NCBI RefSeq assembly: GCF_031458395.1
Contig: NZ_JAVDYJ010000001.1
Coordinates: forward strand, 806,001-870,000
DNA length: 64,000 nt
Source: Enteractinococcus fodinae
GTDB taxonomy: Bacteria; Actinomycetota; Actinomycetes; Actinomycetales; Micrococcaceae
Direction of reading: 5' to 3'
In this document: piece by piece, positions 1 to 7,726 of the stretch
How the letters are laid out: every line of letters starts with the position of its first letter
Position numbering within the stretch: position 1 is the first letter of the stretch
Notes under the pieces: generated by a model
Told to the model about the DNA's origin: nothing
Database searches by the model: none
Seen by the model: the letters and a program-made list of their open reading frames with translations, nothing else
Translations under genes and position numbers: made by a program

Positions 1-33
1 GGACTGAGCTGATTTTGCAAAATCTAAACGCAC
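1..33 (-). CDS. 5' end of an unidentified minus-strand gene (partial)
   Basis: Eleven codons, GTG followed by RLDFAKSAQS, stay open to the window edge on the minus strand. A strong Shine-Dalgarno sequence (AGGAGGC, complement of 40-46) lies six nucleotides before the GTG, which is the main reason to call it. Too little protein is visible to name a family. It is divergent from the siderophore transporter operon. Confidence 0.45.
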   Translation of the reverse strand, partial: MRLDFAKSAQS

Positions 34-391
34 CGTGAAGCCTCCTGTATATCTCCACTTCATCGTACCGGGCGGCAGTGTGGGAACGTAGCGTCTGCTG
101 ATCTGAGACTCCGGGACGTTTCCCCAGAAATTCCTGGGAGTCTGTTGGTACTTCTTCGACGCGCACAAAACTTAGCCGATAATGAACTTACCAACAGGCG
201 CAACCGGACTTTGGCATGAAATCGGTACGAATTGCACAGGCCGACGGATAGATGGGTCCAGTTTCTGAGCTTTATTTAAAGTTTTTCTGGCCGCAAATGG
301 CGGCTTTCTGCGGTTTACATCAGTAGTGTGATCTGGATAACGTCATTCCGCCTTGCGCTAATTCAGGAAGGCTCACTAAACTGATGCGAAG
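34..391. other. Intergenic region without a recognised gene
   Basis: This stretch separates the divergent partial gene from the iron transporter operon. It is AT-richer than its surroundings and has no open frame of credible coding character in either direction. It presumably holds the promoter of the leftward gene. The iron box starts at its right edge. Confidence 0.5.
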
Positions 392-410
392 TTAGCTTAG
401 GCTGACCTAA
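392..410 (+). promoter_or_regulatory. DtxR/IdeR-type iron box
   Basis: TTAGCTTAGGCTGACCTAA matches the 19-bp DtxR/IdeR consensus TTAGGTTAGSCTAACCTAA at 17 positions. It sits 55 bp upstream of the siderophore-binding lipoprotein. A possible -10 hexamer (TATTAT, 430-435) follows just downstream, so a bound repressor would block initiation. By analogy with known IdeR/DtxR regulons the operon should be repressed when Fe(II) is plentiful. Confidence 0.8.
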
Positions 411-464
411 CTGCCTAAGGGTGCTAACGTATTATCTTACTCTGTCATTTTTGGAGACTGTAAC

Positions 465-1475
465 GTGAAAACAATTGGATTGACGCGCACTCGTGTAGCC
501 GCTCTCTTTGCCATCGGAGCGCTGGGACTTAGTGCTTGCGGTTCCCCGGACGCTGATAGCGCCGAAGACACCAACGGCGGTGGCGATGATGCCGCGACCG
601 TTGAAGTGACGGACATGGCTGGAACCGAGCACACTGTGCCTGCGGAGCCGTCCTCGGTCGTTGCCACCGACAACCGGCTCTTTCGCACGCTAGCCGAGTG
701 GGACGTTGAACTCTCCGCCGCACCGGTAGATCTCATGCCCGCAAACATGGAGGTCCTGGAGAAATACACCCAGGACGAAGAGCTGCTCAACATCGGTAAC
801 CACCGTGAACCAGACATGGAGATGGTGACCGCCGCGCAACCAGACCTGGTCATCAATGGCCAGCGTTTCACACAACACAGCGAAGCCATCGCCAGCGCTG
901 TCGAAGACGGAGTGCCAATCGTCAACACCGACCTCGACACAGAGTCGGGCACCATTGACCAAGAATTCCGCGACCAAATGACGCTACTAGGGGAGGTCTT
1001 CGGGGAACAAGACCAAGCTTCGGAATTAATCGCAGACTTCGATGAAGCATTAGAACGCGCCCAAGAAGCCTACGATCCCGACGTCTCAGTCTCCGGGCTG
1101 ATCACCTCAGGTGGCGACATTAACTACTCAGCGCCAACTACCGGGCGTGCCATTGGCCCGCTGTATGACATTCTTGAGTTGACCCCCGCACTCGAGGACG
1201 ATGGCTCAAACGTCGACACCGGTGATGACATCTCCGTTGAGGCCATTGCCTCGGCGAATCCAGAATTTCTCATCGTGATGGACCGTGACGCAGCCGTGGG
1301 TGACGGTACTTCGGCAGGCGCGAAAGAGCTCATCGAAGAATCAGAAGCCTTGCAGAACGTGCCGGCGGTTGAAAACGATAACATCTACTACATGCCAGCA
1401 GACTTCTACGTCGCTGAGGATATCCAGAACTACACTCTCGTCCTCAACGAGCTGGCTGATATGTGGTCGGAATAA
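465..1475 (+). CDS. Siderophore/iron ABC transporter substrate-binding lipoprotein
   Basis: This 336-residue extracytoplasmic lipoprotein should capture a ferric siderophore and deliver it to the two permeases encoded next. The N terminus has a basic stretch, a hydrophobic core and a lipobox (GLSAC) with the lipidated cysteine at residue 25, followed by an acidic, Gly-rich linker. The rest resembles the FecB/CeuE-type periplasmic binding fold (cluster 8): the VEVTDMAGTEHTVP beta-strand start, then RFTQHSEAIASAV and the PEFLIVMDRD segment. The GTG start is preceded by GGAG at 452-455. It is the first gene of a four-gene operon behind the iron box. The siderophore cannot be told from sequence. 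Confidence 0.9.
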   Translation: MKTIGLTRTRVAALFAIGALGLSACGSPDADSAEDTNGGGDDAATVEVTDMAGTEHTVPAEPSSVVATDNRLFRTLAEWDVELSAAPVDLMPANMEVLEKYTQDEELLNIGNHREPDMEMVTAAQPDLVINGQRFTQHSEAIASAVEDGVPIVNTDLDTESGTIDQEFRDQMTLLGEVFGEQDQASELIADFDEALERAQEAYDPDVSVSGLITSGGDINYSAPTTGRAIGPLYDILELTPALEDDGSNVDTGDDISVEAIASANPEFLIVMDRDAAVGDGTSAGAKELIEESEALQNVPAVENDNIYYMPADFYVAEDIQNYTLVLNELADMWSE

Positions 1476-1489
1476 TCTAAAGGCTTTGC

Positions 1490-2503
1490 GTGACTAAACT
1501 TTCTCAATCCCGCCCCGGTGGGCTCGCGACTGTAGCGGGTGTATCGCAAAAACCCGGAGTCTGGTCACGCACTTGGCCGTTGCTGATCGGGCTGATGGTC
1601 ACCATCAGCCTGGTCGTAGCATCACTATTTATCGGGGTCTATGACCTCAACTCCGAGGGCGGACGCGAGATGTTTTTCATCACTCGCGTCCCCCGCACCC
1701 TGGCCCTGATTCTTGCCGGGGCCTCAATGGCAGTGGTCGGTCTGATTATGCAGCTGATGACCCAAAACCGCTTCGTGGAACCCTCCACCACCGGGACCAT
1801 TGAATGGGCCGGGCTAGGGCTCATCCTCACCTATATCTTCTTTCCGCAACCGTCACTGTTTTTGCGGATGGTCGTTGCCATTATCTTCGCGATGATCGGC
1901 ACCATCATTTTCTTCGCCTTCCTACAGCGTGTGGCCCTGAAGTCTTCACTGGTCGTACCCATCGTTGGGCTCATGCTTGGTGCCGTGGTCGGTGCCGTCT
2001 CAACCTTTGTGGCGCTGCAAACCGATATGCTGCAAAACCTTGGCATCTGGTTTGCGGGCTCCTTCACCGGCGTGACCCGGGGACGATACGAGCTGCTGTG
2101 GATCGTTGCAGCCACCACCATCCTGGTGTATTTCATCGCCGACCGATTCACTGTCGCCGGCCTTGGCCAAGAAATTGCCACCTCGGTGGGCCTGAATTAC
2201 CGGGCCGTCATGATTGTCGGTATTTCGATCGTGGCCGTGACCACCGGTGTGGTCTCCGTGGTGGTGGGGGCCTTGCCCTTCCTGGGGCTGGTCGTCCCCA
2301 ACCTGGTGTCCATGTTCCGCGGCGATAACCTCCGATCAAACCTGCCCTGGGTGGTGATGGTCGGCATTGTGGTGATCACCCTGACCGATATCATCGGCAG
2401 AACTCTCATCATGCCTTTCGAAATTCCGGTCTCGATGATCCTGGGCGTGCTCGGTGCCACCGTCTTTGTGTACCTCATCGTACGGAAGGGGCGCCGTGGC
2501 TAA
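1490..2503 (+). CDS. Iron-siderophore ABC transporter permease (FecCD family), first subunit
   Basis: A 337-residue polytopic membrane protein of the FecCD/BtuC family, with about nine hydrophobic segments. The family's P-R-T-L motif (FITRVPRTLALILAGA) comes after the first transmembrane helix, and the cytoplasmic coupling region GALPFLGLVVPNLV is near residues 255-275. It should form a heterodimeric channel with the next gene product and be powered by the ATPase encoded third downstream. The GTG start lies 14 nt after the previous stop. Its end overlaps the next gene by 8 bp, so the two are probably translationally coupled. Confidence 0.9.
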   Translation: MTKLSQSRPGGLATVAGVSQKPGVWSRTWPLLIGLMVTISLVVASLFIGVYDLNSEGGREMFFITRVPRTLALILAGASMAVVGLIMQLMTQNRFVEPSTTGTIEWAGLGLILTYIFFPQPSLFLRMVVAIIFAMIGTIIFFAFLQRVALKSSLVVPIVGLMLGAVVGAVSTFVALQTDMLQNLGIWFAGSFTGVTRGRYELLWIVAATTILVYFIADRFTVAGLGQEIATSVGLNYRAVMIVGISIVAVTTGVVSVVVGALPFLGLVVPNLVSMFRGDNLRSNLPWVVMVGIVVITLTDIIGRTLIMPFEIPVSMILGVLGATVFVYLIVRKGRRG

Positions 2504-3521
2504 TTCACCTGCCATCGACACCGTGACCACATCGAACTTCGTCGATACAAAACATCGGCGCCGCTGGTGGGTCTCGATGATCGTGCTCATCGTCGCCGCA
2601 ATCGCGTTGACCATCGGCACCATTGTCTACGGCAATCCGATGCCCTTTGGCTCTGACGGATTCTGGAAAATTGCCGAATCACGCGTGACCTCGGTCCTGG
2701 TGATTGCCGTGGTGGCCCTGGCTCACTCCTTTGCCACCGTTGCCTTCCACACGGTGACAGCCAACCGGATTGTCACCCCGTCGATCTTAGGTTTCGAAGC
2801 GCTCTACGGGCTGATCAATACCGCCGCGGTCTTCATCTTTGGGGCCGCAGGAGCCGCACTGACGCGCGGGATTGTGTCGTATTTCTTCCAGGTCATCGTC
2901 ATGGTGGCGTTTGCGACCCTGCTGTACTCCTGGTTGTTGGGGTCAAAGTTCGCCAACGTGCACACCATGCTGCTGGTGGGGGTCGTGATCGGCGCCGGGC
3001 TGGCCTCACTGACCACCTTTATGCAACGCATGCTGGACCCCAATGAATTCGATATCCTCACCGCGCGGTTGATGGGCAACATTTCCAATGCCAGCACCGA
3101 GTATTTGCCCTATGCGATCCCCATCGTGGTGATTGTCGGGATCTGGTTGTGGGCCAATGCCCGCCGACTCGATACGCTATCCCTGGGGTCCGCGGTTTCT
3201 ACCAACCTGGGACTCAACCACCGCCACGAGCTGATCAAGGTGCTCGTTGCGGTCTCCATCTTGATGGCCATGACCACCTCGTTAGTCGGCCCCATGACCT
3301 TCTTGGGCTTCCTGGTCGCCACGATGGCATATTCGATCGCGGATACCTACAGCCACCGGGCGATCTTCCCGATAGCGTTTCTGCTCGGTTATGTCTTACT
3401 AACCGGCGCATATTTTGTCTTGCGGCATATTTTTTACGCCCAGGGTGCGGTTACCATCATTGTCGAGCTGATCGGTGGGCTAGTATTTCTAATCGTCATC
3501 ATGCGGAAGGGACGGCTATGA
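2496..3521 (+). CDS. Iron-siderophore ABC transporter permease (FecCD family), second subunit
   Basis: The second FecCD-type permease, 341 residues, is the partner of the preceding subunit. It is hydrophobic throughout and has the coupling motif SLVGPMTFLGFLVATMAYS near residue 265. I place the start at the GTG at 2496, preceded by GGAAGGGG at 2485-2492, rather than at an in-frame start 42 nt upstream inside the preceding gene. The last bases overlap the ATPase gene as ATGA, again suggesting translational coupling. This permease pair resembles CeuB/CeuC-type catechol or mixed siderophore systems, but the substrate is not proven. Confidence 0.9.
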   Translation: MANSPAIDTVTTSNFVDTKHRRRWWVSMIVLIVAAIALTIGTIVYGNPMPFGSDGFWKIAESRVTSVLVIAVVALAHSFATVAFHTVTANRIVTPSILGFEALYGLINTAAVFIFGAAGAALTRGIVSYFFQVIVMVAFATLLYSWLLGSKFANVHTMLLVGVVIGAGLASLTTFMQRMLDPNEFDILTARLMGNISNASTEYLPYAIPIVVIVGIWLWANARRLDTLSLGSAVSTNLGLNHRHELIKVLVAVSILMAMTTSLVGPMTFLGFLVATMAYSIADTYSHRAIFPIAFLLGYVLLTGAYFVLRHIFYAQGAVTIIVELIGGLVFLIVIMRKGRL

Positions 3522-4273
3522 TAACCCTCGAAAATGTTACAAAAACGTACTCGGGAGAAACCACCATCGGTCCCATCAACGTGGAGATCCCCTCGGGCGG
3601 TATCACCTCACTGGTGGGCCCCAACGGTGCTGGTAAATCCACCGTACTGACCATGATGGGGCGTCTGATGACCCCCGATTCCGGCTCCATTACCGTCGGC
3701 GGGCTCGACGTGGCTCAAGCCAAGTCCAATGATGTCGCCAAGAAGCTGGCCATCCTGCGACAGGAAAACCACTTTGTGACTCGCCTGACCGTCCGCCAGC
3801 TGATCGGTTTCGGCCGTTACCCGCACTCCAAGGGCCGCCTGACGGTCGACGATGAACGCCACATCAACGAAGCCCTTGAATTTCTCAACCTGACGGCACT
3901 GCAAGACCGCTATCTCGATGAGCTCTCTGGCGGACAACGCCAACGCGCCTACGTCGCCATGGTGCTGGCTCAAGATACCGAATACGTCTTCCTCGACGAG
4001 CCCCTGAACAACCTAGACATGAGCCACTCAGTGCAGATGATGCGTCAGCTGCGAGCGGCCGCCGATGAGTTAGGCCGCACCGTTATCGTGGTCATGCACG
4101 ACATCAACTTCGCCTCACGCTACTCAGATAACATCTTGGCGATGAACGACGGCCAGGTCACCCACTTCGACACCTGCGCCGACACCATGAAATCCTCGGT
4201 GCTCACCGAAATCTTTGGCACCTCGGTTCGTATCATCGACGACGTTGACGGTCCGCTAGCCGTGTACTTCTAG
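3518..4273 (+). CDS. Iron-siderophore ABC transporter ATP-binding protein
   Basis: This 251-residue cytoplasmic ATPase energises the importer. All nucleotide-binding motifs are present: Walker A GPNGAGKST near residue 33, Q-loop (LRQENHF), the ABC signature LSGGQRQR, Walker B YVFLDEPLNNLD and the switch histidine in VVMHDIN. The ATG at 3518 overlaps the stop of the permease gene (ATGA) and gives the normal length for the family; the frame is open further upstream but that part is antisense-like permease sequence in another frame. It is the last gene of the operon. Confidence 0.93.
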   Translation: MITLENVTKTYSGETTIGPINVEIPSGGITSLVGPNGAGKSTVLTMMGRLMTPDSGSITVGGLDVAQAKSNDVAKKLAILRQENHFVTRLTVRQLIGFGRYPHSKGRLTVDDERHINEALEFLNLTALQDRYLDELSGGQRQRAYVAMVLAQDTEYVFLDEPLNNLDMSHSVQMMRQLRAAADELGRTVIVVMHDINFASRYSDNILAMNDGQVTHFDTCADTMKSSVLTEIFGTSVRIIDDVDGPLAVYF

Positions 4274-4290
4274 CTCGCGCCACCTGGCCG

Positions 4291-4309
4291 GCCCGGCAAC
4301 GTCCCGGGC
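4291..4309 (+). terminator. Possible weak terminator after the siderophore operon
   Basis: A six-base-pair GC-only stem (GCCCGG/CCGGGC) with a seven-base loop lies 17 nt after the ATPase stop. It is followed by GAAAAACC rather than a U-tract, so termination is uncertain. Confidence 0.3.
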
Positions 4310-4405
4310 TGAAAAACCTCCCTTGATAGGCGCGGTTACAGCCCGGCACGGGTGTCGTTTCTGCTACGCTGTGTAGAAGAAAATGTCAGCGTTTTAAGGA
4401 GCGGT

Positions 4406-4771
4406 ATGCCCCGTCTGACCATTGGCCTTGGTGGCGTCCTGATCATCCTTGGTGTCATCGCGTACATCGCCACCGCATTCGCTAGCTGGACCGCACTGAT
4501 CCCGGCCGTGCTCGGAGCCGTCATTTTAATCTGCGGGCTCGTGGGGCTCAAGAATGCGCGAGTCGGCACGATCATCGCCTTGATCGTAGCCGTGCTCGGT
4601 ATCCTCGGCACCAGCATGAATGTCATGGAACTCGGCGCGCTCGTTGCAGGAGAAGCAGAGCGTCCTGCCGCGGTGATTACCAGCGCGATCACGTTCGTCC
4701 TGCTGATTATCTATGTGATCTTCGGTGTTCGGGCGCTCGTGACCACTCGCAAGAACGCAGTCGAGGCGTGA
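4406..4771 (+). CDS. Small four-helix membrane protein of unknown function
   Basis: A 121-residue, very hydrophobic protein with about four membrane-spanning segments (residues 8-27, 31-48, 55-75 and 91-111) and a short basic C terminus. The ATG at 4406 has a good ribosome binding site (AAGGAGCG), so I prefer it to upstream in-frame starts. I recognise no family with certainty; the length and helix pattern fit small uncharacterised actinobacterial membrane proteins. It stands alone between the iron operon and a methyltransferase gene. Confidence 0.6.
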   Translation: MPRLTIGLGGVLIILGVIAYIATAFASWTALIPAVLGAVILICGLVGLKNARVGTIIALIVAVLGILGTSMNVMELGALVAGEAERPAAVITSAITFVLLIIYVIFGVRALVTTRKNAVEA

Positions 4772-4826
4772 GCCCCAAAGACGCCGCACGCCGAACCACG
4801 CGTGCCGCGGAGAGATCCATCGAGGT

Positions 4827-5447
4827 GTGCTAGTGCAGGAACAGCAACTGACGTTTCACGGACTCACCATCAGGTACAACAGCGACGTGCTGGAACCACG
4901 CCCCTGGACTGCCGCACAGTCTGCCTGGGCAGCGGACCTGTTGAGCGATACACCCCCGGGACCGGTGCTGGAGTTATGTGCCGGGGTCGGCCACATTGGG
5001 TTGGGCGCGATCCGGGACTCCTCGCGCCACCTTGTGATGGTTGACTTCAGCCCGGTTGCTCAACGCTTCGCCGAGGAAAACGCCGCGGCCAATGGGCTGG
5101 CCTCGCAAGTGGAGTTTCGGTTGGCCCGGATCGAAGAGGCGCTTGGTGCCGATGAACGTTTCGGCCTGATCATTGCGGACCCGCCCTGGGTGCCGTCGAC
5201 CGATACCTTGAAATTCCCGGCCGACCCGTTGACGTCAATTGACGGTGGTGATGACGGACTGGACCTCGCCCGTACGTGCGTGGACCTGATCGATCAGCAC
5301 CTGACCGAGACCGGTTCAGCATTGCTGCAGTTAGGCAACAGCACCCAAGTAAAACGCATTGCTGCGCATGCCGCAGAGTTGGGTTCGGTCACCGTGGGAG
5401 AGACCCGCTCATTCGATACTGGCGTGATCGTTCACCTGACTCGCTAA
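4827..5447 (+). CDS. Class I SAM-dependent methyltransferase, PrmC/HemK-like
   Basis: A 206-residue Rossmann-fold methyltransferase. The SAM-binding motif I (LELCAGVGHIGLGA) is near residue 50, an acidic motif II (MVDFSPVA) follows, and a catalytic DPPW-type motif (IIADPPWVPS) is near residue 115. N/DPPY/W motifs are typical of enzymes that methylate amide or amino nitrogens, including PrmC, RlmG-like and small-molecule enzymes. The substrate is not predictable. GTG 4827 or GTG 4833 could be the start. Its stop overlaps the convergent CDGSH gene by 4 bp. Confidence 0.75.
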   Translation: MLVQEQQLTFHGLTIRYNSDVLEPRPWTAAQSAWAADLLSDTPPGPVLELCAGVGHIGLGAIRDSSRHLVMVDFSPVAQRFAEENAAANGLASQVEFRLARIEEALGADERFGLIIADPPWVPSTDTLKFPADPLTSIDGGDDGLDLARTCVDLIDQHLTETGSALLQLGNSTQVKRIAAHAAELGSVTVGETRSFDTGVIVHLTR

Positions 5448-5659
5448 TCAGTCGATGGGCGTATGCGTAAGAACTTATGGGTGCCGTCGCACCACGGTTT
5501 GATCTGTGATTTCCCACAGCGGCACACCGCACTGACAGGACGTGTGGTCTGGTGCTCAGTGCCGTCTTCATCTTGGACCACGTGATCGCCGCGCAAGAGC
5601 ATCGGACCACCCGGGCACAGAATAATGTCCGGGTGATCTGAGTTGGATGCCTGACTCAT
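5444..5659 (-). CDS. CDGSH iron-sulfur domain protein (mitoNEET-like)
   Basis: A 71-residue soluble protein. The segment CRCGKSQIKPWCDGTH (residues 46-61) fits the CDGSH signature, giving Cys46, Cys48, Cys57 and His61 as ligands of a redox-active, acid-labile [2Fe-2S] cluster. Family members transfer electrons or clusters, but this bacterial subgroup has no firm function. The ATG at 5659 overlaps the stop codon of the upstream haem-oxygenase-like gene (ATGA), so the two are almost certainly co-translated. The frame is open further upstream but that part lies inside the neighbour. Confidence 0.88.
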   Translation of the reverse strand: MSQASNSDHPDIILCPGGPMLLRGDHVVQDEDGTEHQTTRPVSAVCRCGKSQIKPWCDGTHKFLRIRPSTD

Positions 5660-6606
5660 GCTGACCACGCCGCTAACATCCGCTTGGCGTAGCGATCCTC
5701 GAGATCCATGCTGGTCCACGCGCCGAAGAACACATCTTCGCGCAGCTCAGGCTCTTCGTCGAGCAGCGCCCCGCAGATCGTCCGAACCGCGAGCTGCTCG
5801 TGGACGGCATCTGCTTCCACATGCTCGGTGTAGTACTCGATCATCTCGGCAGGGAAGCCGAGCCTATCCAGACCCTGTGCAATCCGTCGGGACGGGACCG
5901 AGCTGGTCGCTTCGAACGCAGCGAGGAAGCCCAAGGAGGCTGCACGAAGCCGACGGTTGAGCCCAAACAGTGACATCGTATTGTTCTGTTCTAATACTTC
6001 TACGGGCGCTTCATCAATATAAGCGCCATATGCCGCATCTAATCCGCTGGCTTCTAACCCTTCCGCAAACAACGTAGCGTGCAAGCGGTTCGGATCGCCT
6101 GCCCCGTATTCGTCGTATTGCAGTTCTACTACCGCCGCCTTCACCGGGTCAGACAACCGCGGGATCACCCAGGTGGTGTGGTCGGATTCTTTGAGATGGT
6201 AGATCGATTTGTGACGTAAGAACTCGTGAACTTGGTCTTTGGATGCTGACCGGTGTACGTGGCTCGCCAACGATGGGCCATCGTGATCGGCGATAAAGTC
6301 GAAAAATGTCGCTGAAAATGCTTCCGGAGTTTCCGGTACAGGTAGCTGCGGCGTGCGAGAGCGCAGCGTGCGTTCAAGATCGGCTTCGAGTCGCCGGCGC
6401 ACCCCGATCAGGTTCGGGTCCCATTCCAGCTCGTCGCAAACATCCTCGAAGCCCCGGTGGTGGAGTTCATATAACACCCAGAGCGCTAGCTGGGCGTCCT
6501 CGGTGTCACTGGGATCCGGGGCGTCTGCGAGGTGAGTGGTAGTTGCTGAGCGCAGCGCGTCGAAGAGGGCTTCGGTCAACGGGCCGCGAGGGTTAGGAAG
6601 CAACAT
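5656..6606 (-). CDS. Iron-containing redox enzyme family protein (haem-oxygenase-like diiron fold)
   Basis: A 316-residue protein resembling the Haem_oxygenas_2-type family, whose members use a haem-oxygenase-like all-helical fold to hold a non-haem di-iron site. Candidate ligand-bearing segments are LYELHHRGFED (about residues 55-65), QYDEYGAGDPNRLHATLF and YYTEHVEADAVHEQLAVR. The last has the E-x3-D-x2-H pattern typical of the group. It is probably an oxidase or oxygenase on an unknown substrate. The 4-bp overlap with the CDGSH gene suggests that the iron-sulfur protein supplies electrons, which is an inference. Confidence 0.8.
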   Translation of the reverse strand: MLLPNPRGPLTEALFDALRSATTTHLADAPDPSDTEDAQLALWVLYELHHRGFEDVCDELEWDPNLIGVRRRLEADLERTLRSRTPQLPVPETPEAFSATFFDFIADHDGPSLASHVHRSASKDQVHEFLRHKSIYHLKESDHTTWVIPRLSDPVKAAVVELQYDEYGAGDPNRLHATLFAEGLEASGLDAAYGAYIDEAPVEVLEQNNTMSLFGLNRRLRAASLGFLAAFEATSSVPSRRIAQGLDRLGFPAEMIEYYTEHVEADAVHEQLAVRTICGALLDEEPELREDVFFGAWTSMDLEDRYAKRMLAAWSA

Positions 6607-6717
6607 GTATGCACCCCGCGCCGGCCATCGGTTGGCGCTTCACAATGCACATACAGGTCCTCATTTCATGATTGCGGCTCGTGTCCAAATCACTAGTTAA
6701 TCTAGCATTGGAGAGCG

Positions 6718-6734
6718 CTGTCAAGGCTTGACAG
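6718..6734. promoter_or_regulatory. Palindromic operator-like site with an embedded TTGACA
   Basis: CTGTCAAGGCTTGACAG is a perfect 8+1+8 palindrome located 8 bp after the end of the arsenic cluster and about 110 bp upstream of the haem-oxygenase-like gene. Read leftward it contains a consensus -35 box (TTGACA) with an extended -10-like TGCTAGATT about 14 bp downstream. It may be the operator and promoter of the leftward iron-enzyme operon. A short hairpin terminator is a weaker alternative because no U-tract follows. Confidence 0.4.
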
Positions 6735-6741
6735 AATTGTC

Positions 6742-7710
6742 TTATCGCACAGTGGCTCGGTCCGGGATGATCCGTGGAATGAGGCGCACGTAGATGACCA
6801 TCCCGATCAGCTCGACCAGTGTTTGGGTGACTACTACCACGGCGACGAGGGCCAGCGAGTCTGGTAGTGCCAGGGCTAAGGGTAAAACCACCAGTGAGTT
6901 GCGCGTTGCTCCAGAAAACACGGTGGCTCGAGTCGTGGCGGTGTCTTGTGTGAAGACTCGGCCGGTGAGCACCCCGAGTGGGATCATGACCATTAGGAAC
7001 AGGACGTACAGCGGGATGACTCGCAGCAGTTGGTCCAGTTCGATTCTGACCGCGTCGATTTGGGAGGCGACCACGACTGCCAGGGTCAGCATGACTAGGG
7101 GCACCATCAGCGTCTCAAAGCTGCGCATGACGCGTTGCGCCAGCCGGGCACGAGCCGCCAAGAATTGCGTGGCGGCGGCGAGCACCAGCGGGACCACGAT
7201 CAGCAAACCAAACGCCTCAACGAATGGGCCGATGTCGATGACATCAACTAGTTCGGGCCCGACAAACAGCCCCAGGTATACGGGTAGCAGTAGCATTTGG
7301 CCCAGCATTAGGAGAGGTGCTGCTGCCAGGAGTCGTTCATGGGCTGCCCCGGCCAGCCCAGAGAAGACTATGACGTAGTCAATACACGGGGTGAGGAGTA
7401 CGAACAACACTCCCAGCGATAACGCAGGATGATCGGCAACGAAACGCGACAGGGCAAATACCACCACTGGCACGATGACAAAGTTCAGCACCACCAGCCC
7501 AGCCAGAAAGCGGCCCTCGTAAACCACCTGCCCCAACCGGGTCAGCGGAATACTCAAAAATGTTGCATAAAGCAGCAACCTCAACACCGGAGTGATGGCT
7601 ATCTCTAACCCGGCAGCAGGCGTTGGGGCGAGCAACCCGAATCCTGCCCCGGCCAGCAGAGCGATCAGGTAGAGCGGAATCTGCCGGTCTTCGAGCCAAG
7701 TACTTAGCAA
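6742..7710 (-). CDS. Arsenic-resistance transporter of the BASS/ACR3 superfamily
   Basis: A 322-residue membrane protein with about ten transmembrane helices. It belongs to the bile acid:sodium symporter/arsenite exporter superfamily; the TPCIDYVIVF stretch corresponds to the conserved cysteine-containing helix of ACR3-type exporters. It should export arsenite or a related arsenical. The frame is closed by TGA just upstream, so translation must begin at the TTG at 7710, with AAAGGA at some distance. It is the last gene of the ars operon and the second exporter in it, less similar to classical ACR3 than the first gene. Confidence 0.75.
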   Translation of the reverse strand: MLSTWLEDRQIPLYLIALLAGAGFGLLAPTPAAGLEIAITPVLRLLLYATFLSIPLTRLGQVVYEGRFLAGLVVLNFVIVPVVVFALSRFVADHPALSLGVLFVLLTPCIDYVIVFSGLAGAAHERLLAAAPLLMLGQMLLLPVYLGLFVGPELVDVIDIGPFVEAFGLLIVVPLVLAAATQFLAARARLAQRVMRSFETLMVPLVMLTLAVVVASQIDAVRIELDQLLRVIPLYVLFLMVMIPLGVLTGRVFTQDTATTRATVFSGATRNSLVVLPLALALPDSLALVAVVVVTQTLVELIGMVIYVRLIPRIIPDRATVR

Positions 7711-7726
7711 CGGTCAGGGTCATCCT

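Noticed and set aside
3149-3517. N-terminal extension of the siderophore transporter ATPase
   Set aside because: It overlaps the permease gene in another frame, is Pro/Arg-rich junk, and ABC ATPases of this group are about 250 residues, matching the ATG at 3518.
7379-7723. ATG at 7723 starting a 114-codon frame with a better ribosome binding site than the arsenical exporter
   Set aside because: The translation has no membrane segments or family features. The exporter frame starting at TTG 7710 gives a complete, conserved protein.
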